Positions 18,604 through 27,690 of a stretch of 64,000 nt of DNA are shown in pieces (the stretch's first letter is position 1; each line of letters starts with the position of its first letter). Below the pieces are notes generated by a model. The model had not been told where the DNA came from. It did not search any database and saw only the letters and a list, made by a program, of their open reading frames with translations. The position numbers were made by a program, and so were the translations under genes. The stretch covers positions 62,001 to 126,000 of the forward strand of contig CANMVC010000002.1 of NCBI GenBank assembly GCA_947501325.1, given 5' to 3'. The stretch is from an uncultured Sphingomonadaceae bacterium (GTDB lineage Bacteria > Pseudomonadota > Alphaproteobacteria > Sphingomonadales > Sphingomonadaceae).

Positions 18604-19539
18604 ATGAGGGCATTTATTTTTCCGGGACAGGGCAGCCAGGCGGTTGGCATGGGCAAGGCGCTCGCTGACGCCAGCAGCACCGCTCGCGAAGTCTTTCAGG
18701 AAGTTGACCACGCACTGGAACAGAATCTGTTCAAATTAATGTGCGAAGGTCCGGAAGATGAATTGACCCTGACGGAAAATGCTCAGCCAGCGATCATGGC
18801 CAATGCCATTGCGACGTTGCGGGTGATGGAGAAAGAGGGCGGCAAATCGCTGGAAACGCTTTGCTCTTATGTCGCGGGCCATAGTCTCGGCGAATATACT
18901 GCGCTCTGTGCTGCCGGTGCCCTGAACCTGACCACCACGGCGGAACTGTTGAAATTGCGCGGGCAATCGATGCAGAAAGCCGTTCCGGTGGGTGAGGGCG
19001 GCATGGCCGCTTTACTGGGCGCGGATATCAAGAAAGCCGCTGGTTTGGCAAAAGCCGCCGCGCAGGGCGATGTTTGCACGGTTGCCAATGATAATGACCC
19101 GACCCAGGTCGTGATTTCCGGCCATATGGGCGCGATTGAACGCGCCATTGCGCTGGTGAAAGAGCATGAGATTAAACGCGGTGTTTTGCTGCCGGTATCG
19201 GCGCCTTTCCACTGTTCATTGATGCAACCGGCAGCAGAAGCCATGGAAGAGGCATTGGCCGAGGCCAGCATTTTGCCACCTGCGGTTCCCGTCTTTGCCA
19301 ATGTCACCGCTGACCAAGTGACGGATGCCGATGACATCCGCCAGTTGCTGGTCGAGCAAGTTACCGGAACTGTGCGCTGGCGGGAGTCCGTGCTGAATCT
19401 CTCCGAAGCTGGCGTGGAGCAATTTGTCGAATTTGGCGGCAAGGTGCTCGGCGGCATGGTCAAACGGATCAACAAGGATGTCGAGACGACCAGCTTGATC
19501 TCCATGGACGATATTGAGGGCTTTCTGGCTTCGGCCTAG
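18604..19539 (+). CDS. fabD: Malonyl-CoA:ACP transacylase
   Basis: Loads malonyl groups from CoA onto acyl carrier protein for fatty-acid elongation. At 311 aa it is the usual length. FPGQGSQAVGMG opens the protein; Ser94 in AGHSLGEYTA is the acyl-enzyme nucleophile; the catalytic His is in VSAPFHCSLM. First gene of a same-strand run fabD-fabG-hypothetical-acpP-fabF-mltG-hypothetical, 61 bp after the divergent kinase ORF start region. Confidence 0.97.
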   Translation: MRAFIFPGQGSQAVGMGKALADASSTAREVFQEVDHALEQNLFKLMCEGPEDELTLTENAQPAIMANAIATLRVMEKEGGKSLETLCSYVAGHSLGEYTALCAAGALNLTTTAELLKLRGQSMQKAVPVGEGGMAALLGADIKKAAGLAKAAAQGDVCTVANDNDPTQVVISGHMGAIERAIALVKEHEIKRGVLLPVSAPFHCSLMQPAAEAMEEALAEASILPPAVPVFANVTADQVTDADDIRQLLVEQVTGTVRWRESVLNLSEAGVEQFVEFGGKVLGGMVKRINKDVETTSLISMDDIEGFLASA

Positions 19540-19581
19540 ACGCGTTAGTTTTCTGGCCGACATAAAAGAATAGGAACATAT

Positions 19582-20325
19582 ATGTTTGATCTCACAGGAA
19601 TGACCGCGCTGGTAACCGGCGCTTCGGGCGGTATTGGTTCGGCCATTGCCAAGTCTCTGGCAGAGCGCGGCGCGACCATCGCGCTGTCGGGGACGCGCAA
19701 AATGTCTCTAATGGATTTGATCCCCGAGATGAAAGGCACAGGTCATGTTGTGGTGCCATGTAACCTGTCTGATGCCGAAGCCGTAAACGAGCTGGTTCCT
19801 TCCGTGATAGAGAAGCTCGGCAAGCTCGATATTCTGGTGAACAACGCCGGCATCACGCGCGATGGCTTGGTCATGCGGATGTCCGATGAAGACTGGTCGG
19901 ATGTTTTGAACGTCAATCTGGAATCCGCATTCCGTCTGGCTCGGGCAGCCGCACGGCCAATGATGAAGGCGCGCCATGGCCGGATTATTTCGATTACCTC
20001 GGTCGTCGGTGCAACCGGCAATCCCGGTCAGGTCAACTATGTCGCTTCCAAGGCTGGTCTGGTTGGCATGTCAAAAGCGCTGGCACAGGAACTGGCATCC
20101 CGCGGGATCACGGTAAACTGCGTATCACCAGGATTTATTGCCTCGCCGATGACCGATGCACTGACCGATGCACAAAAAGACGAGATAAACCGCAAAATTC
20201 CCGCCGGGAAAATGGGTGCGGGCGATGATATTGGCGCAGCGGTTGTTTACCTCGCGAGCAACGAAGCCTCTTACGTCACCGGTCAGACACTGCACGTCAA
20301 TGGCGGCATGGCGATGATCAGCTAA
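19582..20325 (+). CDS. fabG: 3-oxoacyl-ACP reductase
   Basis: NADPH-dependent beta-ketoacyl-ACP reductase, 247 aa. Short-chain dehydrogenase features: cofactor loop TGASGGIGSAIA (12-23), NNAG (87-90), catalytic Ser ~140 with Tyr153 and Lys157 in NYVASKAG, and a C-terminal GQTLHVNGGMAMI. It lies 42 bp after fabD with a weak AGGAACATAT leader, clearly in the fatty-acid operon. Confidence 0.97.
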   Translation: MFDLTGMTALVTGASGGIGSAIAKSLAERGATIALSGTRKMSLMDLIPEMKGTGHVVVPCNLSDAEAVNELVPSVIEKLGKLDILVNNAGITRDGLVMRMSDEDWSDVLNVNLESAFRLARAAARPMMKARHGRIISITSVVGATGNPGQVNYVASKAGLVGMSKALAQELASRGITVNCVSPGFIASPMTDALTDAQKDEINRKIPAGKMGAGDDIGAAVVYLASNEASYVTGQTLHVNGGMAMIS

Positions 20326-20336
20326 GGGGCGCTGAT

Positions 20337-20873
20337 ATGTTCTCCACTTTGTTGCTTTTGGCTATGACCGCAAATCCGCAACCGGACATGCCGACCAGTG
20401 GATTGCTGACCATTGAAAATCTTGATTGTATCAGCAGCAAAGTCTCTGCCGATCAGGCGCAGATTTTCTTTGAAATGACGAGCAAAGGCAAAGAACTAGA
20501 AGCGTTTGGATCGGTCGAAAAACTGGCTAAAAGCTGCCAGATAGAGCATGGTTGGTCGGATATTGAGACGCGCAATGCTTTTCGGGTCTCGTTGATGGAC
20601 GGTTGGATGCGGGAAGAGCGATTGATCGAAAAAATCCAGGCTCTCGGAGATTTCAAACCATTTCTCGATCAATATTATACCGACAATGTCAGCGCGACCG
20701 GACGCCATATCCTGGAAGATGTCTTTCTGTCGGGCAAAATGGACAAGGATTTGACCGCCGCTGGCTATCCCGCAGACGAAGAGTTAAGGGAATTGGCGTA
20801 TAATTATTGGGAATGGCGGGGCACACTCTACGGGATCGAGGAAGATTTTCGGAACGGGGAATTACGGCGATAA
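20337..20873 (+). CDS. Hypothetical protein in the fab operon
   Basis: A 178-aa protein of unknown function, 11 bp after fabG and therefore co-transcribed. The first ~12 residues (MFSTLLLLAMTA) are hydrophobic and could be a short signal peptide or anchor. The remainder is soluble and helical, with many charged residues and two Cys (~31 and ~67). The C-terminal half contains TGRHILEDVFLSGKMDKDLT and a Trp/Tyr-rich ending (YNYWEWRGTLYGIEEDF). I recognise no domain. Position between fabG and acpP suggests, but does not show, a link to lipid metabolism. Confidence 0.75.
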   Translation: MFSTLLLLAMTANPQPDMPTSGLLTIENLDCISSKVSADQAQIFFEMTSKGKELEAFGSVEKLAKSCQIEHGWSDIETRNAFRVSLMDGWMREERLIEKIQALGDFKPFLDQYYTDNVSATGRHILEDVFLSGKMDKDLTAAGYPADEELRELAYNYWEWRGTLYGIEEDFRNGELRR

Positions 20874-20970
20874 TAGCCCTCGTGAAACAAAGCTGCGCTT
20901 GCCCTCTTGCAAGCGGCGCGGCATGCCACTAGGACAAAAGAGAATTTAATAAAACGAAGAAGGAACTCTC

Positions 20971-21207
20971 ATGAGTGAGACTGCAGACCGCGTAAAAAAG
21001 ATTGTTGTTGAGCATCTTGGCGTTGAAGCCGACAAAGTAACCGAAGAAGCGGCATTCATCGATGATCTTGGCGCTGACAGCCTCGACATTGTTGAGCTTG
21101 TGATGGCTTTTGAAGAAGAGTTCAGCGTTGAGATTCCTGACGATGCGGCTGAAAAAATCGCAACAGTCAAAGACGCGATCGATTTCATCGACAAAAACAA
21201 GGGTTAA
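20971..21207 (+). CDS. acpP: Acyl carrier protein
   Basis: 78 aa, strongly acidic, with Ser37 in [20 protein letters not shown] as the 4'-phosphopantetheine site. Carries the growing acyl chain between Fab enzymes. Preceded by GAAGGAACTCTC, and separated by 97 bp from the hypothetical gene and 167 bp from fabF, so it may have its own promoter, as is usual for this abundant protein. Confidence 0.98.
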   Translation: MSETADRVKKIVVEHLGVEADKVTEEAAFIDDLGADSLDIVELVMAFEEEFSVEIPDDAAEKIATVKDAIDFIDKNKG

Positions 21208-21374
21208 TTGATTTTGGGATGCGGGCCATTTTTTGGGCCGACATTCTGGGGCCAATGATCGCTAAATAATATCAAAGCGGCTCACCGGCCTGGGAAATTG
21301 TTCCTGAACCGGTGGCCGCTTTTGAATTGGGACCACGTAAAAGGGGCAGGCAAGCCCGAAATAAGGAGCATAGC

Positions 21375-22628
21375 ATGCGTCGTGTTGTAGTGACCGGACT
21401 GGGTTTGGTAACGCCTCTTGGTGGAGATGTGGAAACGACTTGGAGCAACATATTGGCTTCAAAATCCGGCGCTGGAAAGATTACACGTTTTGATGCGTCC
21501 GATCAAAAATGCCACATTGCCTGTGAAGTAAAACCAGCCGACCATGAATATGGTTTTGATCCCGACAAGCGTGTGGATCACAAGGTCCAGCGTCAAGTTG
21601 ATCCATTTATCGTGTACGGTATCGATGCCGCAGGACAGGCTTTGGAAGATGCCGGTCTGACCGAGATGAGTGACGAAGACAAGATGCGGACCGGTTGCTC
21701 TATTGGCTCTGGGATTGGCGGATTGCCTGGCATTGAAAAAGAGTCTCTCGTTCTGCACGAGCGCGGTCCGGGCCGGGTTAGCCCGCATTTCGTCCATGGC
21801 CGATTGATCAATCTGATCTCTGGACAGGTTTCGATCAAATATGGCTTGATGGGCCCCAACCACGCGGTTGTGACCGCCTGTTCGACCGGTGCGCATAGCA
21901 TTGGCGATGCGGCACGGATGATCGCCTTGGATGATGCTGACGTCATGTTGGCTGGCGGCGCAGAAGCAACAATTTGCCCGATTGGTATTGCCGGCTTTGC
22001 GCAAGCCAAGGCGCTTTCCACGAGAAATGACGATCCAGAAGGCGCGTCACGGCCTTACGACAAAAACCGCGACGGTTTTGTAATGGGCGAGGGCGCTGGT
22101 GTAGTGGTTCTGGAAGAATATGAGCGCGCCAAGGCTCGCGGTGCGAACATCTATGCGGAAGTGGTCGGTTATGGCCTGTCTGGCGATGCGCATCATGTTA
22201 CTGCGCCTCATCCTGATGGTGTCGGTGCCTATCGCTCGATGGAAATGGCGCTGAAACGTTCTGGTTTGACCACGGCGGACATTGATTATGTCAACGCGCA
22301 CGGCACATCGACCATGGCCGATGTTCTGGAACTGGCTGCTGTACGCCGCTTATTTGGTGATGATATCAAGACCATGTCGATGAGCTCGACCAAGTCCGCG
22401 ATCGGCCATTTATTGGGCGGGGCAGGCGCGGTCGAAGCGATTTTCTGCATATTGGCACTGCGCGACCAGATTGTGCCACCCACGCTGAATCTCGACGATC
22501 CCGAGGAAAGCTGCGCGGACGTAGATCTGGTGCCACATGTTGCCAAAAAACGCGAAGTCAAAGCGGTGCTGAGCAACAGCTTCGGTTTTGGCGGAACCAA
22601 TGCCAGCATCATCATGAAGGCGGTATAG
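21375..22628 (+). CDS. fabF: Beta-ketoacyl-ACP synthase II
   Basis: Condensing enzyme of fatty-acid elongation, 417 aa. The catalytic Cys169 is in VVTACSTGAHSIGDAA; the two His are in VNAHGTSTMADV and STKSAIGHLLGGAGA. I used the ATG at 21375 because AAGGAG lies 6 bases upstream and MRRVVVTGLGLVTPLG is the family start; the open frame reaches 21312 but adds 21 unrelated residues. Followed 7 bp later by mltG. Confidence 0.97.
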   Translation: MRRVVVTGLGLVTPLGGDVETTWSNILASKSGAGKITRFDASDQKCHIACEVKPADHEYGFDPDKRVDHKVQRQVDPFIVYGIDAAGQALEDAGLTEMSDEDKMRTGCSIGSGIGGLPGIEKESLVLHERGPGRVSPHFVHGRLINLISGQVSIKYGLMGPNHAVVTACSTGAHSIGDAARMIALDDADVMLAGGAEATICPIGIAGFAQAKALSTRNDDPEGASRPYDKNRDGFVMGEGAGVVVLEEYERAKARGANIYAEVVGYGLSGDAHHVTAPHPDGVGAYRSMEMALKRSGLTTADIDYVNAHGTSTMADVLELAAVRRLFGDDIKTMSMSSTKSAIGHLLGGAGAVEAIFCILALRDQIVPPTLNLDDPEESCADVDLVPHVAKKREVKAVLSNSFGFGGTNASIIMKAV

Positions 22629-22635
22629 CACAATC

Positions 22636-23607
22636 ATGCGGCGCTTCGGTTGCCTCGTCCTTATTATTGCAGCAGTGATTTTTGGACTGGTTGCAGGCAA
22701 TTTCATCTATGGATGGAATGCCAGCGGACCGCTGGAAAACGAGCGCGAGATTGTTATTCAGTCAGGGTCTAGCCTTGGCATGGCCGCCAAGACGCTGGAA
22801 GAAGAAGGCGCGATTAAATCTGCTGAGGCGTTTCTCAATCGCGCCAAAATTTTCGGTGGATCCGAACCCATTAAGGCGGGTGAATTCATTATCCCTGCGG
22901 GGGCCAGCAATTCCTCAATATTGAATATATTGCAGGGCGGAAAGACGGTGCAGCGGCTGATCACCATTCCCGAAGGCACGCCGTCAATCATCGTCCATGA
23001 AAAGCTGATGGCCGAAAAACTGCTGACCGGAGAGATTTCGGTCCCTGCAGAGGGTTCGATATTGCCGGATAGCTATAGTTTTGAACGCGGTGAATCGCGC
23101 GCCGCGGTGGTGGGGCGCATGCAGCAGGCGATGAAGGACACGATCGCTGAGCTATGGCCCAAGAAAACCGCAGCCAGTGTCGTCAAAACGCCGGAAGAGG
23201 CGATCATATTGGCTGCGATCGTCGAGAAAGAGACAGCCTTGGCGAGCGAGCGGCGCACGGTTGCAGCAGTCTACAGCAACCGGATCACGCGCAATATGAT
23301 GCTGCAAGCCGATCCGACGATTATCTATCCGATTACCAAGGGCAAGCCGCTGGGCCGCCGTATTCGCCAATCCGAAATTGCGGCGGTGAACGATTATAAC
23401 ACCTATTCTATGGTTGGATTGCCCAAGGGGCCGATTGCCAATCCCGGACGTGCGTCGATTGAAGCTGTTCTGAATCCCGTCAAGACGGACTATCTGTTCT
23501 TTGTGGCAGACGGCAAAGGCGGCCATATCTTTGCCGAGACGTTGGCCGAGCATAATGCCAATGTCGAAAAATGGTTCGCCATCCGCCGCGAACGCGGTGA
23601 GATGTAG
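22636..23607 (+). CDS. mltG: Endolytic transglycosylase MltG (YceG-like)
   Basis: A 323-aa inner-membrane protein that cleaves nascent peptidoglycan within the strand. An N-terminal membrane anchor (CLVLIIAAVIFGLVAGNFIY), a LysM-like region, then the YceG catalytic domain. The catalytic Glu is in AAIVEKETALASERRTVAAV, with the typical NSRITRNMMLQADPT-like text and YNTYSMVGLPKGPIANPG. The gene sits right behind fabF, an arrangement common in alphaproteobacteria that couples lipid and wall synthesis. Confidence 0.95.
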   Translation: MRRFGCLVLIIAAVIFGLVAGNFIYGWNASGPLENEREIVIQSGSSLGMAAKTLEEEGAIKSAEAFLNRAKIFGGSEPIKAGEFIIPAGASNSSILNILQGGKTVQRLITIPEGTPSIIVHEKLMAEKLLTGEISVPAEGSILPDSYSFERGESRAAVVGRMQQAMKDTIAELWPKKTAASVVKTPEEAIILAAIVEKETALASERRTVAAVYSNRITRNMMLQADPTIIYPITKGKPLGRRIRQSEIAAVNDYNTYSMVGLPKGPIANPGRASIEAVLNPVKTDYLFFVADGKGGHIFAETLAEHNANVEKWFAIRRERGEM

Positions 23608-23615
23608 GAGAATAT

Positions 23616-24041
23616 ATGACCGGTTTGTTGGCAAGCAGTCTGATGATTTCCATGCTGGCTGTGACTGCCCCTCAAGCAAAGGGAGAAGCCGCAGAACCGG
23701 CTGAAACGGCTCCATCGATAGAGTCCGTTGGTTCCAGAGAAGACTTATTAGGTCGCTATAATCTGCGCGGCGTAATGGAGACTGCATCAGGCCTCGAGCT
23801 ATCCCAGGATGGCAGTTTTCGGTGGTATTTGATGGTGGGATCGTTGGACGCCTTCTCAGGCGGCCGTTGGGATTATAGCAATGGTCAAGTAACTCTGGTA
23901 TTTGATCCGCCAGCAGAGGGCGCGAGATATGATCCCATAGGCACGGTCGTCATGCAAATCGACGGAGACAATCTCTTGCCACCAGAGAAAATGGGTGGCG
24001 GCGCTTATGTTAAGTTGAAGCCTCGCCCGGAGAGCAAATAA
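23616..24041 (+). CDS. Hypothetical exported protein
   Basis: 141 aa, 8 bp after mltG and so part of that transcript. The N-terminus (LLASSLMISMLAVTAPQAKG) is a likely signal peptide cleaved near residue 22-24. The mature part has an acidic linker, then a small beta-rich domain: LLGRYNLRGVMETASGLEL, FRWYLMVGSLDAFSGGRWDY, QVTLVFDPP. The layout (a strand-rich domain reporting a ligand-free baseline, with GRWDY) is reminiscent of lipocalin-like or META-like small domains, but I cannot assign a family. Confidence 0.7.
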   Translation: MTGLLASSLMISMLAVTAPQAKGEAAEPAETAPSIESVGSREDLLGRYNLRGVMETASGLELSQDGSFRWYLMVGSLDAFSGGRWDYSNGQVTLVFDPPAEGARYDPIGTVVMQIDGDNLLPPEKMGGGAYVKLKPRPESK

Positions 24042-24066
24042 TCCGGTTCAGTCTTTCTCGCTATGA

Positions 24067-25038
24067 TCAGTAGTTAAACCGCGTCTTGAGGCTGTCCCGC
24101 GCTTCCTGATATTCCGAAATCAGGATATCGACCATCTCCTGAACCGAGCGGACTTCATCAATCGCGCCAATGCCTTGGCCGCTGCCCCAAATGTCTTTCC
24201 AGGCTTTCTTGTCGGTATTACCGCCCGAACCGAAGTTCATCGTCTTATAGTCGCCTTGTGGTAGGTCATCAGGATCGAGACCGGCATTTTCAATCGAACC
24301 ACGGAGATAATTGCCGCTGACGCCGGTAAACAGATCGGAATAGACAATATCCTTGGCTCGGCCTTCAACGATACCGTCTTTATAGCCTTGGTCCGCATTG
24401 GCTTCCTTGGTGGCGATAAAGGCAGAACCCATATAGCCGAAATCTGCGCCCATCGCTTGCGCGCCCAAGATGGAGGCGCCACAGCCGATAGAACCAGAAA
24501 GCGCAACAGGACCGTCAAACCATTGACGAATTTCCTGCATCAGCGCGAAAGGAGAAATAACCCCGGCATGGCCGCCAGCGCCGGCAGCAACCGGGATGAG
24601 GCCGTCTGCGCCTTTCTCGATGGCTTTGTGAGCGAAACGGTCGTTGATAATATCGTGCATCGTAATCCCGCCCCAGCTGTGAACAGCGGTATTGAGATCT
24701 TCGATGGCGCCCAGTGATGTGATGATCAGGGGCACTTTCCACTTTTCGCAAGTCGCCATGTCCTGATCGAGGCGATCATTGGACTTGTGAACAATCTGGT
24801 TCACCGCAAAAGGGGCAGCGGGTTTGTCGGGATTGTCCCGGTTCCAGGCTGCCAATTCCTCTGTAATCTGATGCATCCACTCATCAAGCAGGGTTTGTGG
24901 CCGTGCGTTCAGAGCAGGGAAGGAACCGACGATGCCGGCTTTACACTGCGCAATGACTAATTCTGGGCCCGATACGATGAAAAGCGGTGAGCCGATAAGC
25001 GGCAGGCGAAGATTGTCGAACAATGCAGGTAAAGTCAT
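24067..25038 (-). CDS. Nitronate monooxygenase (2-nitropropane dioxygenase family)
   Basis: FMN-dependent TIM-barrel enzyme, 323 aa from the ATG at 25038 (GGGGAA just upstream); the open frame reaches 25080 but the extra 14 residues are not family-like. LPLIGSPLFIVSGPELVIAQ opens the barrel, and the flavin/catalytic His segment is AGAGGHAGVISPFALMQEI. The SIGCGASILGAQAMGADFGY stretch binds phosphate. It detoxifies alkyl nitronates such as propionate-3-nitronate; some relatives are enoyl reductases. Converges with the hypothetical at 23616. It lies 91 bp beyond leuA on the same strand but probably is not co-regulated. Confidence 0.9.
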   Translation of the reverse strand: MTLPALFDNLRLPLIGSPLFIVSGPELVIAQCKAGIVGSFPALNARPQTLLDEWMHQITEELAAWNRDNPDKPAAPFAVNQIVHKSNDRLDQDMATCEKWKVPLIITSLGAIEDLNTAVHSWGGITMHDIINDRFAHKAIEKGADGLIPVAAGAGGHAGVISPFALMQEIRQWFDGPVALSGSIGCGASILGAQAMGADFGYMGSAFIATKEANADQGYKDGIVEGRAKDIVYSDLFTGVSGNYLRGSIENAGLDPDDLPQGDYKTMNFGSGGNTDKKAWKDIWGSGQGIGAIDEVRSVQEMVDILISEYQEARDSLKTRFNY

Positions 25039-25128
25039 AAATTCCCCATATAAAAAAGGTGATAACCCGCCATAGCCCAAGCACAGGCGGATTCCACTGT
25101 TATTTTAATCGATCGCTTAATATGATCG

Positions 25129-26787
25129 CTAGATACGGTTTACAGCGCTGAGTAGGGCCTCAACCGAAGCTCTGGCGACATCACTATTAATCCCGACACC
25201 GAAAAACTCCTGACCTTCGCCAGATTTGCACTCGATATAGGCTGCCGCTTGCGCGTCCTTGCCGGAACCCAAGGCATGTTCTGAATAATCGATAATTTCC
25301 AGTTCCACGCCCAAAGCCGAGGATACAGCATCGACGACGCTCGAAATCAGGCCATTTCCGCGCCCGCTTACCGATATTTCGCCATCCGGGCCTTTGACCT
25401 TTCCGACAAAGATCCGTTCACCGCTAGCCTGGCGTTCTTCGTAACTCACGAGGCTATATTGGCCACTGCCGTTGAGGTGATAGCGTTTCTGAAAAGCGCT
25501 CCATATATCCTGGGAAGACAATTCTCTGCTTGTCTCGTCGGCGAGTTCCTGAACCGTACGACTGAAGTTCGCCTGCAAGCGTTTGGGCAGCTTCAATCCC
25601 TGGTCCTGCTCCAATATCCATGCAATACCGCCTTTGCCCGATTGGCTGTTGACGCGGATAACCGCTTCATAGTCACGGCCAATGTCGCGAGGATCAATCG
25701 GCAGATAAGGCACATTCCACAGCTCGTCATTGCGCTGTTCCTGCGCGGCAAAGCCTTTTTTGATGGCGTCCTGATGGGAGCCGGAAAAGGCGGTGAAAAC
25801 CAGCTCGCCAGCATAGGGATGGCGTTCCGGAACCGGCAACTGGTTGCAATATTCGACCGTCTTGACGATTTCATCCATGTTGGAAAAATCCAGCTTTGGA
25901 TCCACACCTTGTGTGTACATATTCAGGCCCAGCGTCACCAGATCGACATTGCCGGTGCGCTCGCCATTACCGAACAGGCACCCTTCAACCCGGTCCGCGC
26001 CGGCCATCAGGCCCAGTTCGGATGCCGCAATGCCTGAACCGCGATCATTATGGGTATGCAGGCTGATCACGACATGTTCGCGCTTGCTGATATGCTTGCA
26101 CATCCACTCTACCTGGTCGGCATAGATATTGGGCGTCGACGCTTCGACCGTCGCAGGCAGATTGAGGATCAGCGGTTTTTCTGCTGTAGGCTCGATAATA
26201 TCCATCACAGCCTCGACCACTTCCAGACTGAAATCGATTTCGGCAGTCGAGAATGTTTCGGGCGAATATTCGAAATGCCAATCGGTATCGGGGTATTTTT
26301 CCGCCTGTTCGCGCAGGATGGTGGCACCTTCTTTGGCAATATCTTTGACGCCATCCTTACCAAGTTTGAACACAACATCGCGCCAGGCCGGGGAAACCGC
26401 ATTGTACAGATGGACGATGGCCTGTTTGGCCCCTTCCAGACTGGCAAAGCTGGTTTCAATAAGATCGCGGCGTGACTGGGTCAGGACCTGTACCATGACG
26501 TCATCGGGGATATGGCCGGACTTCACCAGTCCGGATATAAAATCAAAATCTGTCGCCCCGGCAGAGGGAAAGCCCACTTCAATTTCTTTAATCCCTATTT
26601 TGATAAGCAGATCAAAAAACCGCTGTTTCTTTTGCGCATCCATCGGATCGATGAGCGCCTGATTGCCGTCGCGCAGATCGGTGGAAAGCCAACGGGGCGC
26701 CTTTTCAATGATGCGGGAAGGCCATTGGCGATCGGGCAAATCGATTTGGCCAAAGGGGCGATATTTTTGAGATGGATTTGGATGCAT
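25129..26787 (-). CDS. leuA: 2-isopropylmalate synthase
   Basis: Condenses acetyl-CoA with 2-oxoisovalerate, the first committed step of leucine synthesis. The 552 aa belong to the longer LeuA type: catalytic barrel with WLSTDLRDGNQALIDPMDA and metal site HTHNDRGSG, then the C-terminal leucine-sensing LeuA dimer domain (ISVSGRGNGLISSVVDAV, QAAAYIECKSGEGQEFFGVG). This regulatory domain implies feedback inhibition by leucine. Transcription is probably also controlled by the leader peptide and terminator at 26857-26957. ilvB-ilvN-ilvC, which make its substrate, lie 2.4 kb away on the same strand. Confidence 0.96.
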   Translation of the reverse strand: MHPNPSQKYRPFGQIDLPDRQWPSRIIEKAPRWLSTDLRDGNQALIDPMDAQKKQRFFDLLIKIGIKEIEVGFPSAGATDFDFISGLVKSGHIPDDVMVQVLTQSRRDLIETSFASLEGAKQAIVHLYNAVSPAWRDVVFKLGKDGVKDIAKEGATILREQAEKYPDTDWHFEYSPETFSTAEIDFSLEVVEAVMDIIEPTAEKPLILNLPATVEASTPNIYADQVEWMCKHISKREHVVISLHTHNDRGSGIAASELGLMAGADRVEGCLFGNGERTGNVDLVTLGLNMYTQGVDPKLDFSNMDEIVKTVEYCNQLPVPERHPYAGELVFTAFSGSHQDAIKKGFAAQEQRNDELWNVPYLPIDPRDIGRDYEAVIRVNSQSGKGGIAWILEQDQGLKLPKRLQANFSRTVQELADETSRELSSQDIWSAFQKRYHLNGSGQYSLVSYEERQASGERIFVGKVKGPDGEISVSGRGNGLISSVVDAVSSALGVELEIIDYSEHALGSGKDAQAAAYIECKSGEGQEFFGVGINSDVARASVEALLSAVNRI

Positions 26788-26856
26788 GGTTCATACTCTT
26801 ATGCTGCAAGCCACTTCGCGCAAGGCAGAAATTGCTAGTTAATTTCAATTTTTTGG

Positions 26857-26916
26857 AAAAAACATCCCTTAGGCGGGTGCGGCCGCTTCGCGCAGCCGCA
26901 TCGGTGCGCCTAAGGG
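26857..26916 (-). terminator. leuA attenuator (rho-independent terminator in the leader)
   Basis: On the minus strand a perfect 10-bp stem, CCCTTAGGCG (26916-26907) with CGCCTAAGGG (26875-26866), is followed at once by ATGTTTTTT (T-run 26862-26857). Inner complementary pieces TGCGGC/GCCGCA lengthen the hairpin. It begins inside the last codons of the leader peptide, so a ribosome reaching the peptide stop would decide whether it folds. Position: ~70 bases upstream of leuA. Confidence 0.85.
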
Positions 26917-26957
26917 CGCATAAGTCGTAGTAGCTGTAGGTTTGAGACCATAACCAT
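26910..26957 (-). CDS. leuA leader peptide, leucine-rich
   Basis: A 15-codon frame from the ATG at 26957 to TAG at 26910-26912, peptide MVMVSNLQLLRLMRP. Four Leu codons cluster in the middle: three CTA, a codon normally rare in GC-rich alphaproteobacteria, and one CTT. The stop codon overlaps the 5' arm of the terminator stem. This is the classical layout of translation-coupled attenuation: starvation for charged tRNA-Leu would stall the ribosome on the CTA run and favour read-through into leuA. No strong Shine-Dalgarno is visible. The 187 bp from 26958 to 27144 hold the divergent promoters of leuA and the YHS gene, with nothing else recognisable. Confidence 0.8.
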   Translation of the reverse strand: MVMVSNLQLLRLMRP

Positions 26958-27144
26958 GGTGACGGTATTATCCGTTGCGGTGCAAAAATCAACCATGCCG
27001 GTGAATTTATTTTGCCCCAAGTGAAACCTTTTTACGGCGCCTCGCGAAACCATCAACGAGCCGATCGCCTCAAACATGTGTCTCAAACAGATTTTAAGTT
27101 TCCCTCAAACCACACCCAATTCAAAGTTAATCAAGGAATAGAAA

Positions 27145-27630
27145 ATGAAAGAATTTATTATACCATTTGCCCTCGCATTGGCGGCAAGTTCAGCAAGCTT
27201 TGCCTTGCCGATTGACGCAGCCCTTGCTGGCCCAACCTATACCGGTGTCCAAGGTGGCAATATCGCTGTTGGCGGATATGACGTTACCTCCTATTTCACT
27301 GGCAACGGTGTGCCGGTCAAAGGCAGCAACGCGCACCGGATCAAATATAAAGGTGTTGATTATCATTTCCGCACCGCCGCAAATGCTGCGAAGTTCAAGA
27401 AAAATCCTGCCAGCTTTGCGCCGCAATATGGCGGCCACTGCGCCTGGGCTTTGTCTCGTGGCTCTCTCGCTCCCGGTGATCCCACCATCTACAAAGTGGT
27501 GGATGGAAAACTCTACCTGAACTTCAACAAGCTGGTTCAAAAAACGTGGCTGGGCGACATTGCCGGCTTCATTACCAAGGCAGATATCAAATGGCCTTCA
27601 TTCCCGGACGACGCCAAATTCGGCGGATAA
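27145..27630 (+). CDS. YHS domain-containing exported protein
   Basis: 161 aa. Signal peptide to about ALA-G (residue ~28). The mature domain is a YHS-type module: NIAVGGYDVTSYFTGNGVPV, IKYKGVDYHFRTAANAAKF, PQYGGHCAWALSRGSLAPGD and DGKLYLNFNKLVQKTWLGDI. The Cys in GGHCAWA sits where some relatives carry selenocysteine (known as YHS (seleno)proteins); here it is an ordinary Cys. AAGGAATAG precedes the ATG. A close paralogue is at 28076-28657, with a Cys-rich gene between. YHS domains are linked to metal binding, but the ligand here is unknown. Confidence 0.85.
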   Translation: MKEFIIPFALALAASSASFALPIDAALAGPTYTGVQGGNIAVGGYDVTSYFTGNGVPVKGSNAHRIKYKGVDYHFRTAANAAKFKKNPASFAPQYGGHCAWALSRGSLAPGDPTIYKVVDGKLYLNFNKLVQKTWLGDIAGFITKADIKWPSFPDDAKFGG

Positions 27631-27690
27631 TCGGGTCCCAAATTCGTCACGCGCTTTTTTAACGCAAATATATAATCAAAGGAAAATATC

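Noticed and set aside
26705-26992. A 95-codon minus-strand frame across the leuA leader
   Set aside because: It crosses the terminator and the LeuA N-terminus in another frame; the 15-codon leader peptide explains the region.
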